This document shows, in pieces, positions 36,373-45,661 of a stretch of 64,000 nucleotides of DNA; the stretch's first letter is position 1; the number at the start of each line of letters is the position of its first letter. This DNA is from Streptomyces luteolus. Its GTDB lineage: Bacteria; Actinomycetota; Actinomycetes; Streptomycetales; Streptomycetaceae. The stretch spans positions 1 to 64,000 of the forward strand of contig NZ_JASCIS010000030.1 of assembly GCF_029968015.1 (NCBI RefSeq), given 5' to 3'. The notes below the pieces were generated by a model. It worked only from the letters and a program-made list of their open reading frames with translations, ran no database searches and had not been told where the DNA came from. Position numbers and translations under genes: made by a program.

Positions 36373-37491
36373 ATGTCGAGGGCAAGGGTGGCGCGGCGGA
36401 TCGCCGCGGGTGCCGCGTACGGCGGCGGCGGAGTCGGGCTGCTGAGCGCGGCGGCGGTCGGGGTGCTCCTGGCCGAGGTGCAGCTGGCGAAACGCAGTGT
36501 GGGGACCGCGTCGGGCGCCGAGCCGACGCAGCCGCCGCACGCCGACGGCCTGTACGGCAGGCCGTTCCTCGACCCGGCGGACACCCGCTCCCCGCTGCGC
36601 CTGACCCTTCTCGGCGACTCCACGGCCGCGGGCCAGGGCGTGCACCGCACCGGCCAGACGCCGGGCGCGCTGATCGCGCAGGGCCTCGCGGCGGTGGCGG
36701 AACGCCCGGTGCTGCTGCGGAACGTGGCGCTGCCGGGCGCGCAGTCGGACGACCTGGCCCGCCAGGTCACGCTGCTGCTCGCCAACTCCTCGGCGGTGCC
36801 GGACGTCTGCGTGATCATGATCGGCGCCAACGACGTCACGCACCGGATGCCCCCGACCCGCTCGGTCCGCTACCTCGCGGCGGCGGTACGGCGGCTGCGC
36901 ACCGCGGGTGCCGAAGTGGTCGTCGGCACCTGTCCCGACCTGGGCTCGGTCGAGCAGGTCTACCAGCCGCTGCGCTGGCTGGCCCGCCGCGTCTCCCGCC
37001 AGCTGGCCGCCGCCCAGACCATCGGCGTCGTCGAGCAGGGCGGTCGTACGGTCTCGCTCGGCGATCTGCTCGGCCCGGAGTTCACGGCGAACCCGCGCGA
37101 GCTGTTCGGCCCGGACAACTACCACCCGTCGGCGGAGGGCTACGCGACGGCGGCGATGGCCGTACTGCCCACGGTCTGCGCGGCGGTCGGCCTGTGGCCG
37201 GAGGAGGAGCGCCCCGACACCTCCCGCGACGAGGGCTTCCTGCCGGTCGCACGGGCGGCGGCGGAGGCCGCGGCCGAGGGCGGTACGGAGGTCACGGCCG
37301 CGATGCCGACCGGTCCGCGGGGTCCGTGGGCCCTCCTCAAGCACCGCAGGCGGCGCCGTATCAACGCCCCGGAGCGCGCGGGGAACGGCCACGAGGAACA
37401 CTCGGATGCGGAATCCCGGCCGGCTCCGGAACCCACCAACCCTGAGCAAGCGCTTAGAAAAGAGGCGGGTGTCACACGCCAGGACCGATGA
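36373..37491 (+). CDS. SGNH/GDSL-family hydrolase, membrane anchored
   Basis: 372 aa from the ATG at 36373 (AAGGAGG 13 nt upstream); 36340 is an alternative. One N-terminal hydrophobic helix (AAYGGGGVGLLSAAAVGVLLAEV). Catalytic blocks: GDSTAAGQG (block I Ser), a Gly in NVALPGAQSDD, MIGANDVTH (block III) and FGPDNYHPSAEGY (Asp/His). Likely an esterase or acyl-hydrolase at the outer face of the membrane. The C-terminal 90 residues are acidic/basic low-complexity. Confidence 0.87.
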   Translation: MSRARVARRIAAGAAYGGGGVGLLSAAAVGVLLAEVQLAKRSVGTASGAEPTQPPHADGLYGRPFLDPADTRSPLRLTLLGDSTAAGQGVHRTGQTPGALIAQGLAAVAERPVLLRNVALPGAQSDDLARQVTLLLANSSAVPDVCVIMIGANDVTHRMPPTRSVRYLAAAVRRLRTAGAEVVVGTCPDLGSVEQVYQPLRWLARRVSRQLAAAQTIGVVEQGGRTVSLGDLLGPEFTANPRELFGPDNYHPSAEGYATAAMAVLPTVCAAVGLWPEEERPDTSRDEGFLPVARAAAEAAAEGGTEVTAAMPTGPRGPWALLKHRRRRRINAPERAGNGHEEHSDAESRPAPEPTNPEQALRKEAGVTRQDR

Positions 37492-37553
37492 CCTTCGCGG
37501 TACGTGCAGGTAACTTCCCGTACCGTCCATACCTGCGACAAGGGAGCCCCCTC

Positions 37554-38774
37554 ATGCCCGAAGCCGTGATCGTCTCCACCGCCCGCTCCCCCATCGGCCG
37601 CGCCTTCAAGGGCTCCCTGAAGGACCTCCGCCCGGACGACCTGACCGCGACGATCATCCAGGCCGCCCTCGCCAAGGTCCCGGAGCTCGACCCGAAGGAC
37701 ATCGACGACCTGATGCTCGGCTGCGGCCTGCCCGGCGGCGAGCAGGGCAACAACCTGGGCCGCATCGTCGCCGTGCAGATGGGCATGGACCACCTGCCCG
37801 GCTGCACGATCACCCGCTACTGCTCCTCCTCGCTGCAGACGACCCGCATGGCGCTGCACGCCATCAAGGCAGGCGAGGGCGACGTGTTCGTCTCGGCCGG
37901 TGTCGAGATGGTGTCCCGCTTCGCCAAGGGCAACTCGGACTCGCTGCCGGACACGCACAACCCGCTGTTCGCCGAGGCCGAGGCCCGTACCGCCGCCGTC
38001 GCCGAGCAGACCGGCACCAGCTGGCACGACCCGCGCGAGGACGGCCTGGTGCCGGACGCGTACATCGCGATGGGCCAGACCGCCGAGAACCTCGCCCGCC
38101 TCAAGGGCATCACCCGCGAGGACATGGACGCCTTCGGCGTGCGCTCGCAGAACCGTGCCGAGGAAGCCATCAAGAACGGCTTCTGGGAGCGCGAGATCAC
38201 CCCGGTCACCACCCCCGACGGCACGGTCGTCGCGAAGGACGACGGCCCGCGCGCCGGCGTCACCCTTGAGGGCGTCTCGGGCCTGAAGCCGGTCTTCCGC
38301 CCCGACGGCCTGGTCACGGCCGGCAACTGCTGCCCGCTGAACGACGGCGCCGCCGCCCTCGTCGTCATGTCCGACACGAAGGCCCGCGAGCTCGGCCTGA
38401 CACCGCTCGCCCGCGTCGTCTCCACCGGTGTCTCCGGCCTCTCCCCGGAGATCATGGGCCTCGGCCCGGTCGAGGCGTCGAAGCGCGCCCTGAAGCTGGC
38501 GGGCCTGTCGGTCTCCGACATCGACCTGTTCGAGATCAACGAGGCCTTCGCCGCGCAGGTCATCCCGTCCGCCCGCGACCTGGGCATCGACGAGGACAAG
38601 CTGAACGTCAACGGTGGCGCCATCGCCGTCGGCCACCCCTTCGGCATGACCGGCGCCCGCATCACCGGCACGCTGATCAACAGCCTGCAGTTCCACGACA
38701 AGCAGTTCGGCCTGGAGACCATGTGCGTCGGCGGCGGCCAGGGCATGGCCATGGTCATCGAGCGCCTCAGCTGA
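37554..38774 (+). CDS. Acetyl-CoA C-acetyltransferase (thiolase)
   Basis: 406 aa. Thiolase fold with nucleophile Cys90 (ITRYCSSSLQ), NEAFAAQ, GGAIAVGHPFGMTGAR (His) and the second Cys in MCVGGGQGMAM. Works either in acetoacetyl-CoA synthesis or as the last step of beta-oxidation; no hydratase/dehydrogenase partner gene is adjacent. Start ATG at 37554 with AAGGGAG upstream. A terminator hairpin follows. Confidence 0.93.
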   Translation: MPEAVIVSTARSPIGRAFKGSLKDLRPDDLTATIIQAALAKVPELDPKDIDDLMLGCGLPGGEQGNNLGRIVAVQMGMDHLPGCTITRYCSSSLQTTRMALHAIKAGEGDVFVSAGVEMVSRFAKGNSDSLPDTHNPLFAEAEARTAAVAEQTGTSWHDPREDGLVPDAYIAMGQTAENLARLKGITREDMDAFGVRSQNRAEEAIKNGFWEREITPVTTPDGTVVAKDDGPRAGVTLEGVSGLKPVFRPDGLVTAGNCCPLNDGAAALVVMSDTKARELGLTPLARVVSTGVSGLSPEIMGLGPVEASKRALKLAGLSVSDIDLFEINEAFAAQVIPSARDLGIDEDKLNVNGGAIAVGHPFGMTGARITGTLINSLQFHDKQFGLETMCVGGGQGMAMVIERLS

Positions 38775-38815
38775 CGCACCCCGCGTAACCTTCCGAGTCC
38801 CAGCCGTGACACAAC

Positions 38816-38848
38816 CTCCCCCAGGATGTGACCTATGTCCTGGGGGAG
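38816..38848 (+). terminator. Hairpin terminator after the thiolase gene
   Basis: Perfect 11-bp stem CTCCCCCAGGA / TCCTGGGGGAG with an 11-nt loop, 42 nt after the stop codon. No U-tract. Confidence 0.8.
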
Positions 38849-39027
38849 TAGCATTTCCGCAGGTCAGGGCGGTGCGGGGGGAAACCTGGGGTAGAAAGTC
38901 CTGTCCGTTTCGTGACCTAATGCACTGACAGCCCTCAGCCGTCTCCGACAAGCTGTTGTAGTAAGTCGGGGGTCAGTAAGTCGGGGATCTGTAAGCAGGG
39001 GGTCAACTTGGAACCGGGAGTACGTCA

Positions 39028-39888
39028 GTGAGCGCCATGACTCTTGCCCTGCTGGTCGCCACCGCCGCTGCCACGGCCGTGGGAGCCGCCGCACTGCACA
39101 CCGTGCGTGGCCTCCGTCAGCAGCTCTCCGAGATCTCCGCGCTGCGCACCGAGCTCGCCACGGGCCTGGCCGAGCACAGCGACGTCGCCGTGCCGCACGC
39201 CCGCGGCGCCGCCGAGTCCGGTGTGCCCGCGCAGGGCACCGACGCGATCCGCGCCGCCGTCGCCGAGGCCCTGGCCGAGGAGCGGGAGCGTGAGCTGGCC
39301 GAGGCGCGCGCCTTCTGGGCCGCGCAGGAGGCCCGCGACGCCGCCGACGCCCCGTCCCTGCTCGGCGGGCTGCCGGCGCACCTGGCCGAGGAGCTGTTCC
39401 TGCCCCGCCAGTCCGACTTCGTCGGCCTGGAGCGGGAGCTGCAGCACGAGCTGGCCGAGCCCGCCGAGGAGCTGAACGGCGCCGCCGACGAGTTCCCCGA
39501 GGACTCCCCCGAGCTGGCCGCGGCCCGCCGCCGCCACCCCTCGCACCCCGACTTCGTGCCGGTCAAGGCGGGACGCGACGGCGCCACCGGCGACCACGAG
39601 CACACGCTGCGCTGCCTGGAGGAGCTCGCCCAGGACCGCACCGCGCTCTCCGACGTCCGCCCCGGCCCGCTCGGCACCCTCGACGTGTACGTCTTCTCGG
39701 ACGGTACGACGCTGTGCATGACCCCGGGCCACCGCGAGACCGCGGAGCGCCTGGCCGCGGCCCTGCGGGCGGGCGACACCCCGGTGCTGCTCGGCGGCTC
39801 CGGAGTCTCCGGCGCGTACACGCTGACGTTCGGCTGCGGCGACGAGAACGTCTACATCCTGGCGGACCGCGTCATAGCCTCCGCCTGA
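39028..39888 (+). CDS. Hypothetical membrane-anchored coiled-coil protein
   Basis: 286 aa from a GTG at 39028 (ATG at 39037 also possible). N-terminal hydrophobic helix (LALLVATAAATAVGAAAL), then a Glu/Ala-rich region predicted helical (AVAEALAEERERELAEARAFWAAQEARDAA). A compact C-terminal domain follows (about 185-286: LDVYVFSDGTTLCMTPGHRETAERLAAALR ... LTFGCGDENVYILADRVI). I do not recognise a family. Codon usage is native. Confidence 0.75.
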   Translation: MSAMTLALLVATAAATAVGAAALHTVRGLRQQLSEISALRTELATGLAEHSDVAVPHARGAAESGVPAQGTDAIRAAVAEALAEERERELAEARAFWAAQEARDAADAPSLLGGLPAHLAEELFLPRQSDFVGLERELQHELAEPAEELNGAADEFPEDSPELAAARRRHPSHPDFVPVKAGRDGATGDHEHTLRCLEELAQDRTALSDVRPGPLGTLDVYVFSDGTTLCMTPGHRETAERLAAALRAGDTPVLLGGSGVSGAYTLTFGCGDENVYILADRVIASA

Positions 39889-39994
39889 GCCCGCCCGAGG
39901 GCCGTCCTCGCCCGAGGGCCCGTCCTCGCCCGAGGCCCGTCCTGGTATCCCCGCCCGAGGCCAGCCCCCGTACGCCCCCGAAACGCGCCGGTGT

Positions 39995-40306
39995 TCATAC
40001 CCCGGCGCGTTTCTGTGCCTCATGCACCAGTTCCACCGCTTCCGCGAGCTGCGCCTCGTCCGTCAACACAAGGGCCAAGTCGCGTCCGGCGACCGTTACT
40101 TGATCGGAGACCGCGAACAGGCCCGCGTCAGGGATCTCCCGCGGCTCGGTCCGCGGGTCCTCGATGGACTGCGCGCGCACCGCCAACTCCCTGGCAAGGG
40201 ACCGGGCTTCGGCCGCGGCGACGCGCTGGAGGCGGCTCTCCGGGGCGGCCCGCAGGCGGTCGGCGAACTGGTCCACGGCATCCGTCAGGGGCGTCGTATC
40301 AAGCAC
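39995..40306 (-). CDS. Small hypothetical protein
   Basis: 103 aa from a GTG start. Mostly helical (LTDAVDQFADRLRAAPESRLQRVAAAEARSLARELAVRAQSIE) with a short beta C-terminal part (FAVSDQVTVAGRDLALVLTD). No known motif. Convergent with the hypothetical upstream, divergent from the DUF4287 gene. Confidence 0.65.
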   Translation of the reverse strand: MLDTTPLTDAVDQFADRLRAAPESRLQRVAAAEARSLARELAVRAQSIEDPRTEPREIPDAGLFAVSDQVTVAGRDLALVLTDEAQLAEAVELVHEAQKRAGV

Positions 40307-40404
40307 CCTGTGACCCTATGCGCCCTTCCGGGGCTGTTGCCAACCCCGGGACACTCAGGCACGGTGACGTGAAGGACTCGCATCGACAGCGTCCGGAGGC
40401 GCCG

Positions 40405-40635
40405 ATGTCCCTAGTCTTCTCCGAGGAGACCCACCGCAATCTGCTCGCCCGCATCCCGCACTGCACCGGTCGCGAAGTCGCCGAGTGGCTTCGCGCGATC
40501 GACGACGGCCCGTCCTTCCTCCGCTTCGACGAGAAGGTCAGCTGGCTCCGCGCCGAGTACGACCTCGCCCACGGTCACGCCAAGGCGATCGTCCACGAGC
40601 ACGACATGAGGAGGGCCGCGCGCAGATTCCTCTGA
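40405..40635 (+). CDS. DUF4287 domain protein
   Basis: 76 aa from the ATG at 40405 (GGAGG upstream). The family pattern is clear: TGREVAEWLRAIDDGPSFLRFDEKVSWLRAEYDLAHGHAKAIVHEHD. Function unknown; relatives are often annotated as domains of unknown role near metabolic enzymes. Confidence 0.85.
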   Translation: MSLVFSEETHRNLLARIPHCTGREVAEWLRAIDDGPSFLRFDEKVSWLRAEYDLAHGHAKAIVHEHDMRRAARRFL

Positions 40636-40663
40636 GCGCACCCCACCAGATCCCCGACAACGC

Positions 40664-40701
40664 CGAAGGGCCCGCGAAGCAAGCGCTTCGCGGGCCCTTC
40701 G
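40664..40701. terminator. Perfect bidirectional terminator hairpin
   Basis: 17-bp perfect stem (40664-40680 with 40685-40701; arm begins CGAAGGGCCCGCGAAGC) with a 4-nt loop AAGC. It lies between the converging DUF4287 and Bax-inhibitor genes. Confidence 0.88.
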
Positions 40702-40731
40702 TCCTGTCGGGCAGGACCGGACGGACGTCCG

Positions 40732-41616
40732 TCAGTCGCTGTTCAAGATGGAGATCAGCCGCAGCATCTCCAGGTAGATCCAGACCAGGGTCATGGTCAG
40801 ACCGAAGGCGGCCAGCCAGGACTCCGAGCGCGGAGCGCCGTACGCGATGCCGTCCTCGACCTGCTTGAAGTCCAGGGCGAGGAAGAAGGCACCGAGCAGG
40901 ATGCCGACGATGCCGAAGACGACACCGAGCCAGCCGCTGCGGAAGCCGAGGCCGTCACCGCCGCCGAACACCATGAACAGCAGGTTCACGGCGGTCAGCA
41001 CCAGGAACGCCGTCACGGCGATCATCAGGAAGCGCGTGAAGCGCTGCGTGACGCGGACGATGCGGGTCTTGTACAGCACCAGCATCGTGACGAAGACGGC
41101 CATCGTGCCGAGCACGGCCTGCATGGCCGCACCCTCCGCGATGTACCTGTTGACGTAGTTGCTGATCGCGCCGAGGAAGACACCCTCGAAGGCGGCGTAC
41201 GCCAGGATCAGCGCGGGGTTGGCCTTGCGCTTGAAGGCCTGCACCAGGCCGAGCACCATCGCGATGAGCGCGGCGCCGATGGCGATGCCGAGGCCCACGT
41301 TCATGACCCAGGCGACGGTGGCGCCGGCGATCACGGTGCCGAGCGTGATGCCCGTCCGCATGACGACGTCGTCCATCGTCATCTTGTCGCCGGTGCTGAC
41401 CGGCGCCTGCGGGGCGCCGTGCTGGAGGTCCTGCTGCGCGTAGGGGTTCTGCGCGTACGGGTTCGTCGGCGCCTGCGCGTACGGGTTGCCGCCCGCGTAG
41501 GGGTTGCCCTGCGTACCGACCGCGGGGCCCCCGGCCTGCGGCGCCGAGCCGAAGCCCGCGTAGCCGTTGTCGCGGCTGAACCCCCGTCGCGAGAAGACCG
41601 GGTTGCTGCTCCTCAT
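40732..41616 (-). CDS. Bax inhibitor-1/YccA family membrane protein
   Basis: 294 aa. A Gly/Asn/Pro/Tyr/Ala/Gln-rich cytoplasmic N-terminus with tandem NPYAQ/NPYAGG repeats (about 43-67) precedes seven TM segments of the BI-1/TMBIM fold. Bacterial relatives are pH-sensitive calcium-leak channels. ATG at 41616 with AGAGGAG upstream; a start 18 nt earlier is less likely. It lies downstream of bldA on the same strand with a 145-nt gap. Confidence 0.9.
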   Translation of the reverse strand: MRSSNPVFSRRGFSRDNGYAGFGSAPQAGGPAVGTQGNPYAGGNPYAQAPTNPYAQNPYAQQDLQHGAPQAPVSTGDKMTMDDVVMRTGITLGTVIAGATVAWVMNVGLGIAIGAALIAMVLGLVQAFKRKANPALILAYAAFEGVFLGAISNYVNRYIAEGAAMQAVLGTMAVFVTMLVLYKTRIVRVTQRFTRFLMIAVTAFLVLTAVNLLFMVFGGGDGLGFRSGWLGVVFGIVGILLGAFFLALDFKQVEDGIAYGAPRSESWLAAFGLTMTLVWIYLEMLRLISILNSD

Positions 41617-41689
41617 TTCACTCCTCTGCGCCAATCACGACTGGCCACCCTGCGCGGCCCTACGACAAGGGTAATGCGTAAGCAAAAGA

Positions 41690-41742
41690 ACCACCCTAGT
41701 GCTCTGGGAGGATCTTCTCTCACTTCGCTGTAGGAGGGTGGT
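41690..41742 (-). terminator. Inverted repeat downstream of bldA
   Basis: ACCACCCT (41690-41697) pairs with AGGGTGGT (41735-41742) across a 37-nt loop, starting about 20 nt after the tRNA 3' end. It may end or process the bldA transcript. The long loop makes this tentative. Confidence 0.35.
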
Positions 41743-41761
41743 GAAGAATGGAGTGGAGAGG

Positions 41762-41844
41762 TGCCCGGAACCGGATTTGAACCGGTACGCCCCCGAGGGG
41801 CAGCGAGGTTTAAGCTCGCCGTGTCTGCATTCCACCATCCGGGC
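41762..41844 (-). tRNA. bldA: tRNA-Leu (anticodon UAA), reads UUA; bldA
   Basis: Acceptor arms GCCCGGA (41844-41838) and TCCGGGC (41769-41763) pair, the anticodon stem GCGAG/CTCGC encloses CTTAAAC, giving anticodon UAA, a long variable arm (GCCCCTCGGGGGC) marks class II leucine tRNA, and the T arm is CCGGTTCAAATCCGG. The CCA end is not encoded. In Streptomyces the only tRNA reading the rare UUA codon is the developmental regulator bldA, required for aerial growth and antibiotic production. A TAGGCT -10-like hexamer is at 41881-41876. By eye I found no in-frame TTA codon in the protein genes of this window. Confidence 0.97.
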
Positions 41845-42247
41845 AGACCGTGGACTCCGCGTGTGCGGGGTCCTGAGCCTATCGGGAGGCGTCCCCCGAA
41901 CGGCCGAACAACAGCCCGATGTTGTCTTGTTTTATTGACGTCTGAGGGTGCGTCAGCGCTCGTGAGGGGTGTTCGACGCTTACGGGACCGCCCCCGCGCG
42001 CGGTTCGGGAGCCCCCGGCGGAATGACGGGATTCTGTCGCCCCGCGCGGGGGTGTCCGCGGGGTGGACCGACCGCGTTTCCGGCGAACCGGGTCAGGGTC
42101 GGGGCTCCTCCCCAGGTATGACACCGGACCCCACCGGTCAGCCTGAAGAGGAAGCGGCGAACGAGAGCTGGGGCTGACTTCTTCACACGGATCCGACAGC
42201 ACGATGGATACCGGAAGTTGACGTCGTGCCGACAGGAGCCCCGTTCC
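41845..42247. other. Divergent gap between bldA and the ABC exporter
   Basis: 403 nt. Contains the probable bldA promoter (TAGGCT at 41881-41876, no clear -35), an A/T-rich spot (TTGTTTTATTGACG, about 41928-41941), and near 42232 the ribosome site of the ABC gene. No gene above 20 codons with a good start was found. Confidence 0.5.
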
Positions 42248-43018
42248 GTGACCACCACATCCGTCGCTCACCAGGCGACCGCAGTAGCCGCGCGTGCCAC
42301 CGAGCTGACCAAGGTCTACGGCCAGGGCGAGACCCAGGTGGTCGCCCTGGACCGGGTCACGGTCGACTTCCGGCAGGCCGAGTTCACCGCGATCATGGGC
42401 CCGTCCGGGTCCGGCAAGTCGACCCTGATGCACTGCGTCGCCGGGCTCGACTCGTTCAGCTCCGGCTCCGTGCGCATCGGCGACACCGAGTTGGGGTCCC
42501 TGAAGGACAAGCAGCTGACCAAGCTCCGCCGGGACAAGATCGGGTTCATCTTCCAGGCGTTCAACCTGCTGCCCACCCTCACCGCGTACGAGAACATCAC
42601 GCTCCCCATGGACATCGCCGGGCGGAAGCCGGACAAGCAGTGGGTCGAGCAGGTGATCCAGATGGTGGGCCTCTCCGGGCGGCTCGGTCACCGGCCGAGC
42701 GAACTCTCCGGCGGCCAGCAGCAGCGCGTGGCCGTGGCCCGCGCCCTCGCCTCGAAGCCCGACATCATCTTCGGCGACGAGCCGACCGGAAACCTGGACT
42801 CCCGCTCCGGCGCCGAGGTCCTCGGCTTCCTCAGGAACTCCGTACGGGAGCTGGGCCAGACCGTCGTCATGGTCACGCACGACCCGGTGGCCGCCGGGTA
42901 CGCCGACCGCGTCGTGTTCCTCGCCGACGGCCGCATCGTCGACGAGCTCCACGAGCCGACCGCCGAGGCCGTACTGGATCGGATGAAGCGGTTCGACGCC
43001 AAGGGCCGGACCAGCTGA
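42248..43018 (+). CDS. MacB/LolD-type ABC transporter ATP-binding protein
   Basis: 256 aa. Walker A GPSGSGKST, Q loop FQAFNLLPTLTAYEN, signature LSGGQQQRVAVARALA, Walker B IIFGDEPTGNLD, H loop VTHD. GTG start at 42248 with CAGGAG upstream. It pairs with the permease 48 nt downstream. Such systems export lipoproteins or peptides, or respond to cell-envelope attack. Confidence 0.95.
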   Translation: MTTTSVAHQATAVAARATELTKVYGQGETQVVALDRVTVDFRQAEFTAIMGPSGSGKSTLMHCVAGLDSFSSGSVRIGDTELGSLKDKQLTKLRRDKIGFIFQAFNLLPTLTAYENITLPMDIAGRKPDKQWVEQVIQMVGLSGRLGHRPSELSGGQQQRVAVARALASKPDIIFGDEPTGNLDSRSGAEVLGFLRNSVRELGQTVVMVTHDPVAAGYADRVVFLADGRIVDELHEPTAEAVLDRMKRFDAKGRTS

Positions 43019-43066
43019 GCCCCCAGCAGCCCCACTACTGACCTTCAGAACAGGACCTCAGGAACC

Positions 43067-45598
43067 ATGTTCCGTACCGCCTTGCGCAACGTGCTCGCGC
43101 ACAAGGCCAGGCTGCTGATGACCGTGCTCGCCGTCCTCCTCGGCGTGGCCTTCGTCTCCGGCACCCTGGTCTTCACCAACACCATCTCCGACGCGTTCCA
43201 GAAGAGCTCCGCCCAGGGCTTCGAGCACGTCGACGTCGCCGTACAGCCGAAGAAGGGCGCCGAGGACAAGCCAGGTGCCCCGCCCCGGCTGACCCAGGAG
43301 CTGCTCGACAAGGCCGCGAGCGTGCCCGGCGCCGCCTCCGCGACCGGCACCGTCTCCGGCTTCGCCGCGCTCGCCGACAAGGACGGCAAGCTGGTCGGCG
43401 AGGGCTGGTCCACGACCGGCGCCAACTACTACGGCGAGAGCGACTCCCGCTACCCGATGAAGGACGGCCGCGCCCCGTCCGGCAAGGGCGAGATCGCTCT
43501 CGACGCGAAGACCGCGGAGCGCGCCGGGTACAAGGTCGGCGACCAGGTGCGGATGTCCATCGACGGGCCCGTGCTCACGCCGAAGGTCTCCGGCATCTTC
43601 ACCACCGACGACGGCAACGTCGCCGCGGGCGGCAGCCTCGCCCTGTTCGACACCAGGACCGCGCAGGCGCTGTACGCGCAGCCCGGCACGTTCAGCGAGA
43701 TCGACGTGCGGGCCGCGCCCGGCACCAGCCAGGCCGCGCTCAAGGCCGAGATCGAGAAGGTGCTGCCGAAGAACGGCACCGCCGAGGCCACCACGGGCAG
43801 CGAGCTCGCCGACGAGCAGGCCAGGCAGATCGAGAGCGGCATGAGCGGCATGCAGACCGGCATGCTCGCGTTCGCCGGGATCTCGCTCTTCGTCGGCATC
43901 TTCATCATCGCCAACACCTTCACCATGCTGGTCGCCCAGCGCACCAAGGAGCTGGCCCTGATGCGCGCGGTGGGCGCCTCGCGCCGCCAGGTCACGCGGT
44001 CGGTGCTGATCGAGGCGTTCGTCGTGGGCGCTGTCGCGGCCGTGGTGGGTCTGGCCGCGGGCGTCGGCATCGGCGCCGGCCTTCGCTCCCTGATGGGCTC
44101 CTTCGGCGGCAGCGTGCCGGACGGCCCGCTGGTCGTCTCTTCTTCGACGGTGATCGCCTCGCTCGTCGTGGGCATCGTCGTGACGATGCTCGCCGCCTGG
44201 CTGCCGGGCCGCCGCGCCGCGAAGATCCCGCCGGTCGCCGCGATGAACAGCGTGCACGCCACGGCCACCACCAAGTCCCTCGTCGTACGCAACACCATCG
44301 GCGCCCTCCTCTCCGGCGCGGGCATCGCCGCGGTGCTCGCCGGGACGCGGATGGGCGACGACGGCAAGCTGCCGATGGGCCTGGGCGCCGCGCTGCTGCT
44401 GATCGGCGTCTTCGTCCTGACGCCGCTGCTCTCCCGACCGATCATCGCGGCCGCCGCCCCGGTCCTGCGCCTCTTCGGGGTCTCCGGGAAGCTCGCCCGG
44501 CAGAACTCGGTGCGCAACCCGCGCCGTACGGCGGCCACGGCCTCGGCGCTGATGATCGGGCTCACCCTGATCACCGGCATGACCGTGATCGCGGGCAGCG
44601 TGCAGAAGTCCATCGACAAGATGGCCACGGACTCCATCAAGGCCGACTACGTGGTCTCGATGCAGAACTTCAACACGCTCTCCCCCGACGTGGAGAAGAG
44701 GCTGGCGGACCTCGACGGCGTCACCGCCACCAGCCCACTGCGCAACTCGCCCGCGCAGATCGACGGCAAGAAGGAGCCCGCGTACCTGACGGGCGTCGAC
44801 GCGGAGACCATCGGCTCGCTCGCCTCCCTGGACTTCGAGCAGGGCTCGTGGGGCGGCCTCGGCGGCGGCAAGGTCGTCGTCGACAGCGACACCGCGAAGC
44901 AGCACGGCTGGAAGGCCGGCTCGGACTTCACCGTCCGGTACGAGGACGGCGAGAAGGGCACGCTGCGGGTCGCGGGCGTGTACCAGGGCAACGAGATGAT
45001 GCGCGGCATCATGATCGACAAGGACCGGCTCGCCCCGCACCAGCGGCAGATCACCGACATGCAGGTGATGGTGAAGATGTCGGACGGCGCGACGCCCGCG
45101 GTCAAGGACTCGATCCGCGCGGCGCTCGGCGACAACCCGGCGATCGCCGTCGAGGACAAGAAGGACATCTCCAACGGGATCGCCCAGATGTTCACGCTGA
45201 TGCTGAACATGCTGTACGGGCTGCTCGCCATGGCGGTCATCGTGGCCGTGCTCGGCGTGATCAACACCCTGGCGATGTCGGTCTTCGAGCGCTCCCAGGA
45301 GATCGGGATGCTGCGCGCGATCGGCCTCGACCGCAAGGGCATCAAGCGGATGGTCCGCATGGAGTCCCTGGTGATCTCGCTCTTCGGCGGCGTCCTCGGG
45401 ATCGGCCTAGGCGTCTTCTTCGGCTGGGCGGCCGGGGAGCTGATCGGCTCGTCCCTGGCGACGTACGAGCTGGTCCTGCCGTGGGGCCGGATGGGGCTCT
45501 TCCTCGCGCTCGCGGCGGTGGTCGGCGTCCTGGCCGCGCTGTGGCCGGCGCGGCGGGCGGCCCGCTTGAACATGCTGGCCGCCATCAAGGCGGAGTAG
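43067..45598 (+). CDS. FtsX-like/MacB-type ABC permease, duplicated
   Basis: 843 aa. N-terminal TM then a large extracytoplasmic domain (about 45-265), an FtsX block of three TMs (about 270-390), further TM segments near 410-480, a second extracytoplasmic domain (about 500-700) and a final FtsX block with the motif SVFERSQEIGMLRAIGLDRKGIKRMVRMES. This two-block layout is usual in actinobacterial DUF214 permeases. It forms a pump with the preceding ATPase. Cargo unknown. Confidence 0.93.
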   Translation: MFRTALRNVLAHKARLLMTVLAVLLGVAFVSGTLVFTNTISDAFQKSSAQGFEHVDVAVQPKKGAEDKPGAPPRLTQELLDKAASVPGAASATGTVSGFAALADKDGKLVGEGWSTTGANYYGESDSRYPMKDGRAPSGKGEIALDAKTAERAGYKVGDQVRMSIDGPVLTPKVSGIFTTDDGNVAAGGSLALFDTRTAQALYAQPGTFSEIDVRAAPGTSQAALKAEIEKVLPKNGTAEATTGSELADEQARQIESGMSGMQTGMLAFAGISLFVGIFIIANTFTMLVAQRTKELALMRAVGASRRQVTRSVLIEAFVVGAVAAVVGLAAGVGIGAGLRSLMGSFGGSVPDGPLVVSSSTVIASLVVGIVVTMLAAWLPGRRAAKIPPVAAMNSVHATATTKSLVVRNTIGALLSGAGIAAVLAGTRMGDDGKLPMGLGAALLLIGVFVLTPLLSRPIIAAAAPVLRLFGVSGKLARQNSVRNPRRTAATASALMIGLTLITGMTVIAGSVQKSIDKMATDSIKADYVVSMQNFNTLSPDVEKRLADLDGVTATSPLRNSPAQIDGKKEPAYLTGVDAETIGSLASLDFEQGSWGGLGGGKVVVDSDTAKQHGWKAGSDFTVRYEDGEKGTLRVAGVYQGNEMMRGIMIDKDRLAPHQRQITDMQVMVKMSDGATPAVKDSIRAALGDNPAIAVEDKKDISNGIAQMFTLMLNMLYGLLAMAVIVAVLGVINTLAMSVFERSQEIGMLRAIGLDRKGIKRMVRMESLVISLFGGVLGIGLGVFFGWAAGELIGSSLATYELVLPWGRMGLFLALAAVVGVLAALWPARRAARLNMLAAIKAE

Positions 45599-45618
45599 TC
45601 CTTGCCGGACGGGGGTTG

Positions 45619-45651
45619 GGTCCCGGGTGCGCGTACGTGCCACCCGGGACC
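45619..45651 (+). terminator. Intrinsic terminator after the ABC operon
   Basis: 11-bp stem GGTCCCGGGTG / CACCCGGGACC, 11-nt loop, followed by the T-rich TCATTCTTTTC. One of few sites here with both a hairpin and a T-rich tail. Confidence 0.88.
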
Positions 45652-45661
45652 TCATTCTTTT

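Noticed and set aside
42118..42177. 19-codon ORF (MTPDPTGQPEEEAANESWG) upstream of the ABC ATPase
   Set aside because: No credible ribosome site, no recognised leader-peptide feature such as codon runs plus attenuator, and probably chance.
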